Below, piece by piece: positions 22,246 to 36,800 of a DNA stretch of 64,000 nt. Positions within the stretch are counted from its first letter, which is position 1. The number at the start of each line of letters is the position of its first letter. The position numbers and the translations under genes are program-made. This stretch comes from Manihot esculenta (Eukaryota > Streptophyta > Magnoliopsida > Malpighiales > Euphorbiaceae), in assembly GCF_001659605.2 (NCBI RefSeq), contig NC_035176.2, positions 18,865,122 to 18,929,121 of the forward strand, read 5' to 3'. The notes below the pieces were generated by a model, which was not told the DNA's origin, made no database searches, and saw only the letters and a program-made list of their open reading frames with translations.

Positions 22246-24385
22246 CCCTCAGACCGAAAATGGGCGAGCTTTCTCCCCATTCTCGAGCTCAGGTGTGTTC
22301 ATGTCCTCCTCTAGTCATTTTCATGCTTTTTCTTCAAATCCTTCACGTTTTATAAGCTACACGGTTGTTTTGAAGAGTTTTAAAGCTTGGATCAAGGTTT
22401 GGAGAGCTTGAAGACTTTAAGAGTTTGGGTTCTCCACATCTCAAGCTTTGGGTCGCACCAACCCTCGATCTTCAAGAGGTAAGTGTAGATCTATGCTTTC
22501 CTTTATATTTTAAAGAAGTTTTAAGCAAGTTTGAAGATGTTTTGATGGTTGAGTATGGGTAGATATGCATGTTAGGGTTTATGTGGGTTTTATGCCCAAT
22601 GTATGCTTATGTGATGTGTTTGAGCTAGTTTATGCATGTGGGAGAGTGTATGCATGTTTGGGAAAGAGCAAGTGAGATTGTGGGATGTTTTGGCGGTTTT
22701 GGCCTATGTGGGTCATAAGCTACCTATGTATGCTTTTGATGTTGTTTTTGGAGTTTAATCTAGTTGTTAAGCTCCTTTATGCATGACTAGGGTTTATGAT
22801 TGGTTTTGAGAAGTTTAGGCATGTTTTAAGAGGTTGGAGGCTTGTTTTGAGAGGTTGGGAGGCTTGTATGCACAAGGGCTGAGTTCTGGAAGAACTCAGG
22901 TTCGGCCGCCGAACCTGCCTATAGATGCATGGATTGGCCGCCAAACCTTGCCCCCGAAAGTTGTGTTTCGGAGCTGGAGCAGACTTTCGGCCGCCGAAGG
23001 TAATGTTCGGCCGCCGAAAGTGCCTGATTTTCGTCTCTGGAGAGAGGGTTCAGCCGCCGAACGTGCCTCTGAACCTGCATGACTTTCGTCTCTGGAAGGG
23101 ACCTTCGGCCGCCGAAAGTGCCCTGTCCAGCCCTTTCATGGGTGCTTTTTATGATGTTTTTGGTGATGTTTTAGGGGGTTTTTGGGGAGTTGTTTATGTA
23201 TTGTTTAGAGTATGTTTGGCACCTCACTGGAGTCCATCTATGTAGGATCGGACCCGAGGAACCAAGGTGCTTAGCAGTGTTAGCTGCTTCAGAGTCGGTC
23301 CAGAGCTAGTCAAGGTGAGTAGAACATAACTCTTTTAATATCAAAGAAATGGAATGTTCAAAGCATGTTCATGCATCATGAATACCATGTTATATAATAG
23401 GTTGTTGCATTAGAGATCACGAATATGATGCATAGCATATTTCAATGTACGATGATGTGGATGAATATTGGATGATCCATTAGCCCTCAGTATGATGTGA
23501 TATGACATAATATGACACGATATGACATGTATGGCATGATAGAGCATGAAAAGACCAGGTGTGGCCGTATCGCCCCTGGCATAGAGCATGGAAAGACCAG
23601 GTGTGGCCGTATCGCCCCTGGCATAAAGTATAAAAGACCAGGGTGGCCGTATCGCCCCTGGCATAGAGTTATGTGAAGTCCAGGCGTGGCCGTATCGCCC
23701 CTGGCATAGAGTATTGTTGGATTTTGTTATGAGATGAGATCTAGATGTAAAGGGCTGATGGTGACAAATTCATCCTTGATGTGTATTATTTGTGATGTGA
23801 TGCATGTCATGAAAGCATATGATATAATAAACTGTTTTTCTCTTTAGTTCTGCTCACTGGGCTTTTTAGCTCACCCCTCTCCCCTAACCCCAGGTTTGCA
23901 GGGTTAGAGATAGTCAGGAGACCAGAAGGTTATGTCAATGGTTATGTTCATGTAATAGATTAGTAGTGGACATGATGTTTTGTAAAGATATGTAATGAAA
24001 TGTAAAATGTTATTATGTAATGTAATAGTTAGAGTTGTGCTTTGCCCTAGAAGTGTGGTTAATCCCTTTGTACATGGTCCTTATGTATGTTTTTATTATG
24101 AGACAGGAAAAGCCAAGCTTAATGTATGTTGCCCCACGAGAGTAGTTGATGAGAACTCTAGTGTTGGGGTCTATGTTTATGAGTTGTGCATGCACAGGTT
24201 AAGCTTGGTGTTTGAAAGAAAGAAAAAGTTTACAGTTTTATGTTTTAAAGTTTATGCTTATGTTTGATCATGTATAGGATTATACCAGATGTACAGGATG
24301 TATGTTAGGCTTGCTACGGGCCCCGGCGACCTTAAGTCGATCTGGATCCTAGCGCCGGTAACGGTCCGATTTTCGGGTCGTTACA

Positions 24386-25447
24386 CATTATGTTTTTATA
24401 TTTCGTATACGAGTTCATATCATAGAACTCTAATTCACATTTGTATATATATATATTATGCTACTTCCATAAGCATGAGTATCATAATATAGAAGCAATA
24501 ATTTTGTATTTTTATGTGTCTTTATTTTTGGATTCTTAGAAACTCGTAGTAGGACTGACTAGTAAGATAAGGGATTTATATAATTATGAGGCACAAATAG
24601 CCTATACTGTGAGAGTCAGGAGGCCAGAACTATAAGGGTCGTAAGACTAGCCTGTAATTATATGGTAAATCTCAATAATCATATCAGTGGGGTACCTTAT
24701 TGTATTTTAAAAATCTATATAACTATGACAGTACTGTGAAACTATAGATAACATGCTATACCCTTATACTAACTATGGCTCCTACCAAGGTTCACTAAGG
24801 TCAAGTATATTAAATATTATTTATCATCTTTATTAAATAGTCGTGCATAACATTTCATGTCATTTTTTAAGTAAACATGTCAAATATGTATAAATATTAC
24901 TTGACAAATATATGTTATTTTATATACAATTTCAGTGACATCACAATAGTGTGCTCAACTTTAATGATATAATAAGTATATATAAAATTATCATTTCCAC
25001 AAAGTAAAATAGGTTATTATGATTGATTCAAAAAAAAAAAGGTTATTATGAAACCATTTAGTATGCATGAACTTTATTGACAAACTAAAGTATATATATA
25101 CTACTATTCTATGTATTATTTTTTTCATTTTATAATAAGCAATCATAATTGTAAGTTATCTTTTTTCATTTAAACTTATTGGTGTTCATTAAAATGCATA
25201 TACAATCATTAAGCCATATGAGAAGTCATAAAGAACAAATAATTTTTTTTCTACTAAGCAATTTTAGTACCATTTTTACCGGGAGTGTTATGCCTCAAAT
25301 TGTAGCTTAATTTTAAACATGTTAAGAATAGAATTAATTTGAAGTTCCTTCATGGATATTTTAGTGTATTGTTTTAGCTTTTTGATGAGATATAGTACAC
25401 TTATTTTGGATCATTCTAGCTTATACTATGAATTTTTATTTATAGAT
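24386..25447. other. AT-rich intergenic sequence
   Basis: Mostly A/T with short homopolymers and TATA runs. I see no coding frame, RNA gene or bounded repeat. Confidence 0.6.
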
Positions 25448-26241
25448 TATTGAATAATTGACTTAGTAAGCAAATCTAGTATGATATGGTTGATATGTTA
25501 AATCAAATATTTATATTTAAATTATTTGTTAAGATTTTAAGTTTAAATTTAAATTGTTTATGATCCTTTTTTATTTGTCAGTTACATAGTATATGTATAA
25601 ATAGCCGTACATCAGCAAAGCAATATGTAACTTGAGTCTTATTCATATTCTTGTTTTCCTCTTCTCTAAAAAAACCAGTAATTAGTATCGAATATGTGAA
25701 TGTGAGAGATTCAATATGAGAAAAAAAGAAAAAATAAGATGGAAATTTAAAAAGAAAAAACTAAAACCAATATGTTACAACCAATTAATACCATGAAATC
25801 TCATGCCACAATAAACCCAAGTTCCTTATACCACAAGCAATGCCATTCAATACAAGGGAAAGATTTCTCCATTCACATTAAACACTAGAAGAGATTTTCA
25901 CATTCATATTCACAATTATATTCAAATTCACATTCACATTTACATTCAAGAGTTAGTAGAAACACAACTCACAATATTCAAGATTTGAAGTTCTTAAGTC
26001 AAGAAGGAGTGTTGAATAATTGACTTAGTATGTAAATATGTAATGACATAATTGATATGTTAAATCAAATATTTAGATTTAAATTATTTGTTAAGATCTT
26101 AAGCTTAAATTTAAATTGTTTATGATCTTTTTGATTTTTCAATTACATAATATATATATATAAATAGCCGTACATTAATAAAACAATATGTAACTTAAGT
26201 CTCATTCATATTTTTCTCTCCTTCAAAAAAAAAAAAAAACA
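25448..26241 (+). mobile_element. TRIM-type miniature LTR element
   Basis: Direct repeats of about 230 bp (25448-25677 and 26010-26241) share TTGAATAATTGACTTAGTA at the start and TAAATAGCCGTACAT near the end. The 3' copy is preceded by AAGAAGGAG (26001-26009), a polypurine tract. A decayed primer site (TTAGTATCGAA) follows the 5' copy. The flanks TAGAT (25443-25447) and TAGAC (26242-26246) are a target duplication with one change. The 332-bp interior has CACATT repeats and no coding capacity. At 794 bp in all, this is the size of a TRIM. Confidence 0.8.
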
Positions 26242-27727
26242 TAGACTGTCTTAAAAGTGGTTACTAATCCATATTTAACACTAATTTTTAACTTGTTAAA
26301 GATTTTATATTTACAAATTTGTATATAGACTTAAATTTAGTTGTTTTCTATAAAATTTTACTCTAGGCATACCTTATTTAACCAAGTACAAGTTAGGTTA
26401 TGGGTTTACTGAGTTGTTCCAAATATATTAACTCTACATATATTCAGTTTACATATATTTTTGAATATTTTAGATACAAAATCTCTATTTGGTCTCTTCG
26501 TTAAAGTTTAATCCTATATTTTAAGTTTCAAATGGTATAAAAATCATATAATTTGGATATCTAGAAATTTAGTTACAATACTAGTTATACAAACCGTCCA
26601 ATAAATAATTATATTATATGATAACTTTATCTTAAAAATCTCTTTAAATAAATTTTTATCTCACAAACTACAAATTTAAGTCATCGAGTTTTAGCACAGT
26701 ATCTTCAACATATTAAAGATCATCCATATAAAAAGCATTCTAACTATTTATTTTATATAAAAAATAACCATCTTAAACACTAGAATTCACTTGATAATAT
26801 ATATTCTAAAATTAATATCTCCAAATTCAACTATTGAAAAATTACTAAACTAATACTACACCTTTTCAATATACAAATCTTTCACATATCAAAAAGATTA
26901 ACAATGAAAAATTATTAACACTCATCTTTTTAATTCAGAAAAATTTCTGCCCTCACATACTTCCTCTTCCTCTTCTCATTCTCCTTATTTTTCTTCTTCT
27001 TCTCCATTCTTTTCTTTTTCTTTTCCCTCTCTTCTCAATTCTTGTTCTTTTCTTATAATTACAAAATTACAATTTAATCCTCCATACTTTTCTAGATTTT
27101 TATGTAGTTCTTTAACACCTTATAACTTATATTTTACATCCATAACTGCAATGACTTCATTTCTAAGACCAATATAAATTTTTGGAAAATTCATTCTTTT
27201 TAACTCCCCCGAAATTTTCATTGTTTACTTTTACCTTTTCAAACTCTCTTTTTTTACCCACTCCAAAACTTCTAAAACTGTATTTTAAAATTCAACTTCA
27301 ACTTAAACGCTACCTCATACGCACACATCCACAAATAATTTTGCAGAAATTAGGGTGCTACATGGATAGTTAAGATTGAAATCTAACGGTGGAAAAAAAT
27401 TCCATCCTACTCAACCAAATAAATCAATTGAATGCTTCCTAACTTCCATTTTTCATAACTATCAATTCAAACAGTGTCTGGAGAACTCCTTAGCCGACTT
27501 ATTTTTGTCTGTTATTATCATTTTAAATATTCTTTCGTTTGATATTCCTAGTCGTTGAGGATGTTACATAACTATACTCCCATAATTCAGATGCTCCTAT
27601 GTACCAATTAGAAAATAACTATCAGCAACGAAATAATTGTTCTTTATGCCCTTATTTTCTCTTCTTTCGTTTCTGTCCTTTCTTTTTCTTCTTATTCTTC
27701 AACAACTGAAAAATCTCAATTCAATGA
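26242..27727. other. AT-rich region downstream of the transporter gene
   Basis: It includes a C/T-rich stretch at about 26950-27060 (TTCTTCTTC units). Short frames at 27182-27373 and 27376-27558 have no recognisable domain or codon bias. Nothing else is supported. Confidence 0.5.
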
Positions 27728-27733
27728 TTTATT
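27728..27733 (-). terminator. Poly(A) signal of the KUP gene
   Basis: TTTATT on the plus strand is AATAAA on the coding strand, about 75 bp past the stop codon at 27808. It is the only canonical signal this close. Confidence 0.55.
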
Positions 27734-27807
27734 GAACAAAAAAAAAAAAAAAAATTGTTTTACTCGCTTGTATAATGTATCAACCAATGACAAGAAACAA
27801 GACAGAT

Positions 27808-30800
27808 TTATACATAGAATATCTGTCCCACATTCAAGAGACTCTCATGAGGAACATTAAAAATCACACTGTTCTCCCTACATATCTTCCTAAGAAATGC
27901 ATAAATATAATCAACAGCTATCTTCTTGTAGAACCTTGATTCCCTCCTTGCTCTTACCACTGTATTCCCTAGTATGTGCACCACCCCAGCATCCCTGCAA
28001 TTATTCAAAAATTCCAACTCATCAATCTCCATTTGGCTGCTTGTTTGTCCTGATGACCTAATGGTGAAATTTGGATTTACAGGTGACTTAATGGGCACGA
28101 TTGAATCGACTGATGAAATTATGGAATCTACTGCAGAAGAAGTTGTATTTCCATTATTATCATTCAAAAGGGCGTCCCTTGATTGCTCGGTTCGCTGACC
28201 ATATATACTATACTCATCTGAGTCTGAACACCCTTCCATCATGGACTCGAGCCGGACAAACAAGAAGAGGTTATCAAAGAGTTTTTTCTCAAATTCCTCA
28301 TCTTTCTTATGCAAGTCTTTATAGCCATACCTTGCAACGCAACGGAACATGTGGAAATTCTTTGGTCCAATACGCTTGACCAGGAATCTCTCTTCTTCTG
28401 GAACTGTGTAGACAGGAAGATACTTCACGCATACGAATACAACGACAGAATGAATAGCAGGTAGATTTGTGATGAAGTGAGAAAAGATGTGGGGAACCCC
28501 GCTCGCTAACTCTGTGTACACAAGTCCGATTCCAGGAACTCTTACCAGTCCTAGGCTGGGGCCAAGCCCAACAATCCATGCCATTGAAACCTTACTATGC
28601 ATCTCAAATTCATACCTTTTCAACGTACCATAATGCCACACATACATAATGACAAGAAAGGCTGCGGCAATCACGAGGGGAACCCACCCACCTTGATCAA
28701 CTTTGAAGAGCACAGCAGAAAAATACATGCATTCCACAACTAGTGATAAGCCCGTGAAAAGCAGGACAAGAATCCAATGGCAGCGCCACACTAGTATCAT
28801 GATTAGAGCCATAAGTAATGTGGTTACCAACATGACAATCACCACTGCTGTCCCTGTTAATGCACAAAATTTTGTTCAGTTCAGGACAACGTATCAAAGA
28901 CAAACTTGAACTGTGTCTGGAAAAGAAAATGAGACAGGAAACAGGAGATTCAAATCCCTGAACCAGGTCCAATCCCCTCCATAAAACAGAAATGTGAAAA
29001 TAAAAAATAAAATAAAAATATAAAAAAAACAGAAGATGAAGATGCAGAAAAATACATGTGCATCCATGACAAAGACAAGATTTATTTAAATAATCAAGAT
29101 ATCAGATAACCTCATACAGTTATCACCTTTAAACTAATCCTATATACAAATAATGTTTTATAGATCTACCAATTACTAATTTCCAAAGAAATAACCTTCA
29201 GAAATTTTATATATAGCTCCAGCTGAGTATGTGCATGTTCATTCTCATCAAATGCGATGATGTAGTTGGTGGGATGTGTTGTCAGCGTGCATCAATGGTT
29301 CAACGTTATGTCAGACCTAAGTATTTAGAACTGACTCCAGCAAAAAGCAATAATACAAGTGAAGATAAATTATATTAATATTTTTTTACAAAAAACAATA
29401 GTAAAGAAAAGGCATAATGCAAGCATCCACTTAGCGATAAATATCAATAGAAAAGATACATGAGTAATCTCTGGTTTCTATGCCCTGAACCATAATTCGT
29501 GATAAGTTGACAGGTCTTTCACTTACTGTTTGATCTTATTTAATATTTTAAAACACAAGCTCACAAAGTAACCAATTTATTTTCTCTTGGCCAACTGAAA
29601 AGAAAAGAATCTTTCAAAATTACAGCTTTATGTGATATATACAAAAGAAAATGCTTTAACATAACGTAATATGTATGCCTTCGTACCAAGACTGCTAGTT
29701 TGTTGTGATCTTCCAGACTTGGATAAAATACCACAAGAAGAAAGATGGGGAAAATTTTATATCATTCAATAAAAGATACTTACCATAGGCATTTCCAATT
29801 TGGCTTTGGTTATTGAACCCAGCGGTCACACAAATGCAAAGAACCATAAGAATCCAATTTATATCAGGAACATATATCTGACCAAGGAACTTCTTTGATG
29901 TATGAACCACCTTGACTCTTGGGAAACAACCATGTGCAAGAGCTTGCTTGATTATTGAAAAAGTTGCAGATATTGTGGCCTGACTTGCAACTATAGCAGC
30001 TGCAGTTGCAACAATAAACACTGGCCAATAAATGCTGTCTGCATAAAGAAAATAGAATGTATAAATTAGCATTTAAAGTAAACACTTATATCAGTGAAAG
30101 AAAATTATTGTTCGAATTCCCAAGTTGAGTGATTGCTTGACATATCAGTGAAAGAAAATTATTGTTCGAATTCCCAAGTTGAGTGATTGCTTGACATGGC
30201 ATAGGAACCTCTCAAACCAAAAAATTTCAGAACATTAATCTTGGCTGCTCCAATTATCAGTTAAATATTTCATCACAAAACAAAGTGAGCATGTGTTGCT
30301 TCACACTTCAAAGTCTAGTGAGAATTCACATGTAGGTATAAGAGATATAATGTTGTTTTCAAGACCTCTTGTGGTTTTACCTGTAAGTTTGAACTTTTAG
30401 GTTGAGTGATTTTTTGACAACTTATAACGGAAACTAAGTGGAATGAAACCCATATTTTTCATTCAATCTCACACAAAGAAGTTGGAGAAATTATAATATA
30501 GCATAAAAATTTTCACTTGCTAAATTTAAACTAGCTGTTGGTAGACCCGTCTCAGATTTGAGGGGTAATTTTTTTTTACTAACCATCCCTAAATTTTTAC
30601 CTTGTTTCATTTCCGTCCCTAAATTTCATTTGCTACAAAAATTTACCTCAACTTAATTTTGTCTCACAAAACATCCCTCTTACTATAATCTAGCAAGAGC
30701 AGGTAAATCACTTGCGGTACGGGGCACATCTATGCTGTGAAATTTAAAATAAAAAGATAATGTTTATCATTGTGCACATCCCTCTCTCATCCATCCAGCC

Positions 30801-33800
30801 AGAGCTGTCGTAACTTTCTATATAGTTCTTGTGAGCATTTTTACCTTTGAACATACCTAGTGTATCAACTACTACTTCCCTAATGCACCTCATCATCACC
30901 CTCCATGTGTATCAAGTATCAACGTCATTGTTATAGATAAAAAGCCAACTATATAAATATTCTCTTCCTAAATTAGATAGCATAGTTATGAGAATACCTT
31001 CCTATTTAGGATTGATAGACATAGAATCACTTGCATATAAATGTTGGACGTATCTTCATATGAATAGACACAAAAAATATTCTCCACATGGTATTAGAGC
31101 TTCAATGGAAAATTTATCATTTGATTTCAAAGTCATTTTAGGGTTTTCTACATTGAAGAATTGGGCCTCCAACTTAGGGATGACATTTTTGTCTCACCAT
31201 CGGCCCTAGGAGGAAGCTGGGCCATCAACTGGTTGTTTCCACCTAGCTCCGTCACAGAAGGACTCGCAAGTGTGCCACACGCGCTGCTCCTGATTTCTAC
31301 CACAGTCCCACTTGCCGAAGCATGGAGGCACGTTTGACAGCTTTTTGGTTCCCACTCTTTATCACCAACATCATCTTGGAGGGGAGGATCTTTCAGTCAT
31401 TGGTTCTGTAATTCCATGCCTTTGAGTAGGACTTTGTTCTTTGGTACGTTTTTGTACCCTTTGGACTTCTGTTTCTGCAATACCTAGAGATTCTGCTGCA
31501 CTCTCTCTTATTTCAGAATCAGTACAAGTGTTTTTTGGTTTTAGATATCTAATTGTGCTAGTGGGTGCTGTTTTTTGACTCTGGGAAGATATTTTAGTAT
31601 TTCAATGTGACTATCTTGCCTTTTGTGAATCAATATATTAAAAATAGCAAATAACAAAACTATGATTGCTGACGCAATTCCAATAATGACAAAAATCAAA
31701 TAACATAAACTTAATGGCTTTAATTATCTAGAATGTAGCAAGACTGTTTGCGTGTATTTGTGAAGCATTTGTATGGACGATTGTCTAAGAATCTTCCTAC
31801 TGATGAGACGAGGCAAACCTAGATGACAGAAGATGCTCGATTGTGCCTGCAGATTTGAAACTCCATTCATTTTGAGGTAATTAGCTTGATTAATTATTGT
31901 GAATTTGTCAAGAAATTAATGGACTATCTAGAAATTTCATATTCTGGAAAAAGTAATAGTTCTTGTATTTATGAGGTATGTAAAGCATTTTATGGAGCAG
32001 AGAAACAAGACAGATCATTCACAGCCTATTTTATGGATTTCAAAAGGATCTATGAAGAACTTAATATTTTGATGCCATTTAATCCGAATGTAATTTTTCA
32101 GTAGGCTCAATGAGTGCAAATAGTTGCGATGAGTTTTCTTACAGGCCTTCCTCAATAGTTTGAGACTGTTAAATCTTATATTCTTTTTGATTTTGACATC
32201 TCATCTCTACATGACACCTTTGCTAGAATACTCCATATAGAAGCTCCTCAACCTTTTTAGTATGGTGACATTGGTCTTGTTAGTCGTAATGATAGTGGAA
32301 CTGGAAGATAATGAAGGATGAAACCGAGAAGGGTCTATTTGAAGTAGGGTTAACCAAACACACTAAGCTCCTCTTCATATCGCTTTGAATCCAGTGCTTT
32401 ATCAGCAAACCAAATATTATGGAAAGAATTTTTTATTTTATTCTAATTGAATTGATATTTACAAAGTTTGAATATTTATACACAAAGAATCAATCTAAAT
32501 TAGAAATATTTACAATAAAAATAAAATCTCTATAATCAAGCCTAATTAGGATCCCAAAAATCTGAATCCTCCTCCTAATTATGAACTTTCTACGTTGGTC
32601 TAACACTCCCCATCAAATTGGTGCACAGATATACACATGCAATTTTGGTTTAACCAAGGTGTGATAGGTCTTGTTGTTGAGCAGTTGTTCATCGAAAGTT
32701 ACGTGATCTAATCTCAATACATCATTTATTAACTTCTTTTTAATGAAGTGTCAATCAATCTCTACGTATTTCGTTCGGTCATGTTGAACCGAATTGTGAG
32801 CTATACTAATGGCATCTTTGTTGTCACAGTATAAGAGGAGTTTATCTCTCTCCAACAGTTTCAATTCCTCCAACAATCTCTGCATCCATAAGAGTTCAAA
32901 AATACCTTACGCTATTGTTCTATATTCCACCTCAGTATTTGATCGAGTAACAATACTTTGCTTTTTGCTTCTCCAAGTGATAAGGTTTTTCCCTACAGGT
33001 GTACAGTAACCACTAGTCGACCTCCTATCATCAAGAGATCCAGCCCAATCTGCTAATGCGTGTATGCGGAGATGCCCGTGTTTAGAGAACAAAAGACCTT
33101 TTTCAGAAGTAGACTTCAAGTATTGCAAAATGCGAAAAACAGCTTGCATGTGAGACTCACGAGGATCATGCATAAATTAACTGACTAAGCTGACTATATA
33201 TGTTATGTCTAGTCGAATATGCGAAAGATAAATCAGTCTGCCTACCAACTTCTGATATCTGCCAATATCCACTAATTGACCAATTCTTGCTTGTAGCTTG
33301 TGCTTGCTCTCAATGAGAGTTTCTGCTAGTTTGTGGCTCAACATACCAATTTCTTCCAAAAAATCTAGAATGTATTTTTTCTGAGAAATAAAGATTCCCT
33401 TATTTGATATGGTAATCTCGATCCCAGGAAATATTGAAGTTTTTCTAGATCTTTAATTTCAAACTTTTGAGCTAAAAGCTTTTATAGCCGAGACATCTCT
33501 TCAGTGACATCCCCTGTTATTACTATGTCATCAACGTAGACTATGAGAAAAGTAATTTTACCCTTGTGATGTCTGATAAATAGAGTATGGTCAGTATTGC
33601 TCTGTTGATAGCCAAAGGAAATCATAGCTCTGCTGAATCGATCAAACTAAGCTTTGGACGGCTACTTCAACCTGCATACCTTTCCTTGTATTTTTTTCAT
33701 TAGCAAATCCAGGAGAGATTTCCTATATACTTCCTCCTCCAAGTCTCCGTGGAGGAATGCATTTTTCATATCAAATTATTGTAGGTTCGAGTCAAAATTG

Positions 33801-36800
33801 ACAGCGCAACATTACAATACTCGATTGAGTTCATTTTGGCAACAGGGACAAATGTCTCTTAGTAATCCACTCCATAGGTTTGAGTATTTCCCTTAGCAAC
33901 TAGTCTAGCCTTGAATCCTTCAATTGATCCAACTGCTTTGATATCTGCGGATGAGTATGCACAATTTACTCAATACCAGGCATCTCTGAAATCCTCTAAT
34001 TCTCTTATCACTACAATTGCTGAGTCAGGTAACTCTACTGCATGCCTTATATCTTCATCCTCAAAATAGGTTATTGATTCTAGTACTACCAATCATATGT
34101 CAGATAATTCTACCCTTTTGTCCAATCTTAAGTCTCATACATTATTTTCTTATGTTACTCTTATTAATGGCTCTAAATCTTCCGTCATGGACATGTCAAC
34201 TTAACATCTCTTTTTGCATCCTCTGTGTTACGCCTTCCTAAGTTCTCCTTTAATTTGCTTTCCGTCAGTAAACTCACTCGTGCACTAAATTATTGTCTCA
34301 TTCTTTCCTGATCATTGTGTAGTTCAGGATCTTTTGACGAAACAGATTATTGGTAGAGAGCGTGAGTTAGAGGGTCTTTATATCTTGGATCAAAAACTAT
34401 CTAGATCTCTTGCATGTTTCACGAGTTTAACTCCTTTTGATATTTATTGTCGGTTGGGGCATCCTTCTCTCTCTGCTTTGAAGAAGTTATATCCACAATT
34501 TCCCTCTTTATCTATTTTAGATTGTGAGTCATGTCAATTTGCCAAATATCATCGTTTACCTACAGTGTTTCGAGTCAATAAACGGGCTTCGTCCCCTTTT
34601 GAATTAGTACATTCGGATGTTTGGGGTTCTTGTCCTATTGTGTCTAAATCTGACTTTAAGTACTTTGTTACTTTTGTTGATAATTTCTCTCGCACTACTT
34701 GATTATTTTTAATAAAGATTCGTTCAGAATTATTCTCTATGTTTTGTGCTTTATATGTTGAAATCTAAACCCAATTCAATATTTCTATTTGAATATTGCA
34801 AAGTGATGATGCTAAAGAATATCTTTTTGGGGATTATTCATCAATCTTCCTGTATGACAAATAAGATTGAAATTCTCCATAAAGATATTTTTTAGCAATA
34901 TCACTTTTACAATATTCGAATAGAAATATTGAATTAAGTTTAGATTTCAGCATAGAAAGCACAAAAAATAGATAATAATTCTGCACGACTCTTCATTAAA
35001 AATAACCAAGTAGTGTGAGAGAAATCATCAACAAAAATAACAAAGTACATAAAGCCAGACTTAGACACAATAGGACAAAGACTCCAAACATCTGAATGTA
35101 CTAACTCAAAGAGAGATGAAGCCTATTTGTTGACTCGAGACACTGTAGATAAACGATGATATTTGACAAATTGACACGACTCACAATCTAAAACAGATAA
35201 AAATTAAAACTGTGGACATAACTTTTTTAAAGCAGAGAGAGAAGGATGCCCCAACCGACAATGAACACATCAAAAAGAGTTAAACTCGTGGAACATGCAA
35301 GAGATCCAGGATTTTTCTGATTGAGAATGTAAAGGCCCTCTGACTCACGTCTCCCAATAATCTGCTTCGTCGAAAGTTCCTAAAACCATAATGATCAAGA
35401 AAAAATGAGATACAACAATTTATCCATTTAATTTGTGTTCCATGATTTTAGGCATCACAAGAATTACATCAGCTACCGTGTTTTTAATTTCAGCCATGGA
35501 AACAGCCCACCCAAATCAAAGGCAACAGAAGGCACAGGAAAAAAAAGAAGGGACGTAAACAGTACCAAAACGCAATCCAACCCAAAAACACCTCCACGAA
35601 ACACCAAAACGGCAAACTGACCACAGAGCTGAAGAGAGGACCATGAGGCGACACTGGTGATGGTGGCTGGAGCACAGGTGGACAAGCTATGCGCCTCCAC
35701 GTGTCGGTGAGTGGGACAGTGTCAGAAGCTAGTTGCGGTGCGTGAGGGTCACTCGCTGGTCGGACAGTTGTAGGCTCTTCAAGGCAGCATCGAAACTCTC
35801 TAGCGTCCTTCCTGGCTGGGCGGCGAGAGACAAACGTCACCCTATAGGGGTGACCTAAAAGAACAAGACAAACAGAGCCCTGATACCATGTAGAGAAATA
35901 GAAATTACAACATATATATACATAAAAAACATATCTAGAAAGAAAAGGGAATCATTTTATCAAGTCTATAATCATACAATTCCTAAGATCAAGGAACTAA
36001 TAAATCTATCCATATTTACTTCTGTTGAATCCCACATCGGTTTGGGATAGGGGTAACAAGCCCCTTATAAAGAAGATCTTAGGCACTCCTCCCCTTGAGC
36101 TAACTTTTAGGATGAGTTAGGCCTGACTCAAATTTAACATAGTATCACACCCTCCCATCCGATGTTGGGTCTCCCACAAATATGTCACGCTACAGTATAA
36201 TTCTGCGTGTGAGGAGAGTGTATTGAATCCCACATCGGATTGGAATGGCGGTAACGTGCCCCTTATAAGGGTTTTAGGCACTTCTCCCCCTTAAGCTAGC
36301 TTTTGGGGTGAGTTAGGCCTAACCCAAATTTAACAACTTCCTATATCAACATATCTACTTCCTATAACAGTATCCATTGTCTTATTTTATAGGTTCTGTA
36401 TCTAATAATTGCTTGTATTAGACTTCTATTCTAAATAGAAGTACTATGATTGTATGAACCTCTACTATACCATAGATTTATTCAATTAAGCAAGCAGAAA
36501 AATTACAAACACAATTGAGATTTAAGACTCTATCATTAATGAGTCTGAAATATTAAGAGCTCCCTCTAATGAGCTCCTTCCCTTCTATCGTCCCGTAACG
36601 CGATCCGTGATCTGGGATCGTAACAACTTGGTATCAAAGTAAGGTGCCATGGGAAATCAATCCAGTTTACAGCAGGAATTGGATTCCTATATCCAATTAT
36701 CTGAGGAATTGTATCTCTTTTCCTTTCTCCTGTCTACTTAGTTTTTTTGGCAAATAAGCTATATAAATTGTCCTCTTTTTCATAGTGTCCACAAGTTCTA

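Larger units (their letters stand above)
21860..24385 (+). mobile_element. Solo LTR, chromovirus family, longest copy
   Basis: It runs from TGTAATATCCGG to GGGTCGTTACA, 2526 bp. Perfect target duplications CATTA flank it (21855-21859 and 24386-24390). Four intact CGGCCGCCGA palindromes (22061, 22081, 22151, 22171) lie upstream of a TATA box at 22236. The leader splice sites are clear: donor GT 22479, acceptor AG ending 23245, donor GT 23315 and acceptor AG ending 23893. The minisatellite (about 23550-23706) has a different sequence from that of the other copies, with four AAGACCAGG-TGTGGCCGTATCGCCCCTGGCAT units. No internal element sequence remains. Confidence 0.93.

Noticed and set aside
27182..27558. 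Two short plus-strand frames downstream of the transporter
   Set aside because: No recognisable domain, AT-rich, and no conserved start context or splicing partner.
35473..35840. Overlapping frames with hydrophobic and Arg-rich products
   Set aside because: They correspond to the leader of a deleted minus-strand copia element between its primer site (35875-35888) and pol.
36023..36335. TRIM considered as a Cassandra element with a 5S-RNA-like promoter
   Set aside because: The LTRs are too short and I see no 5S-like internal control region.
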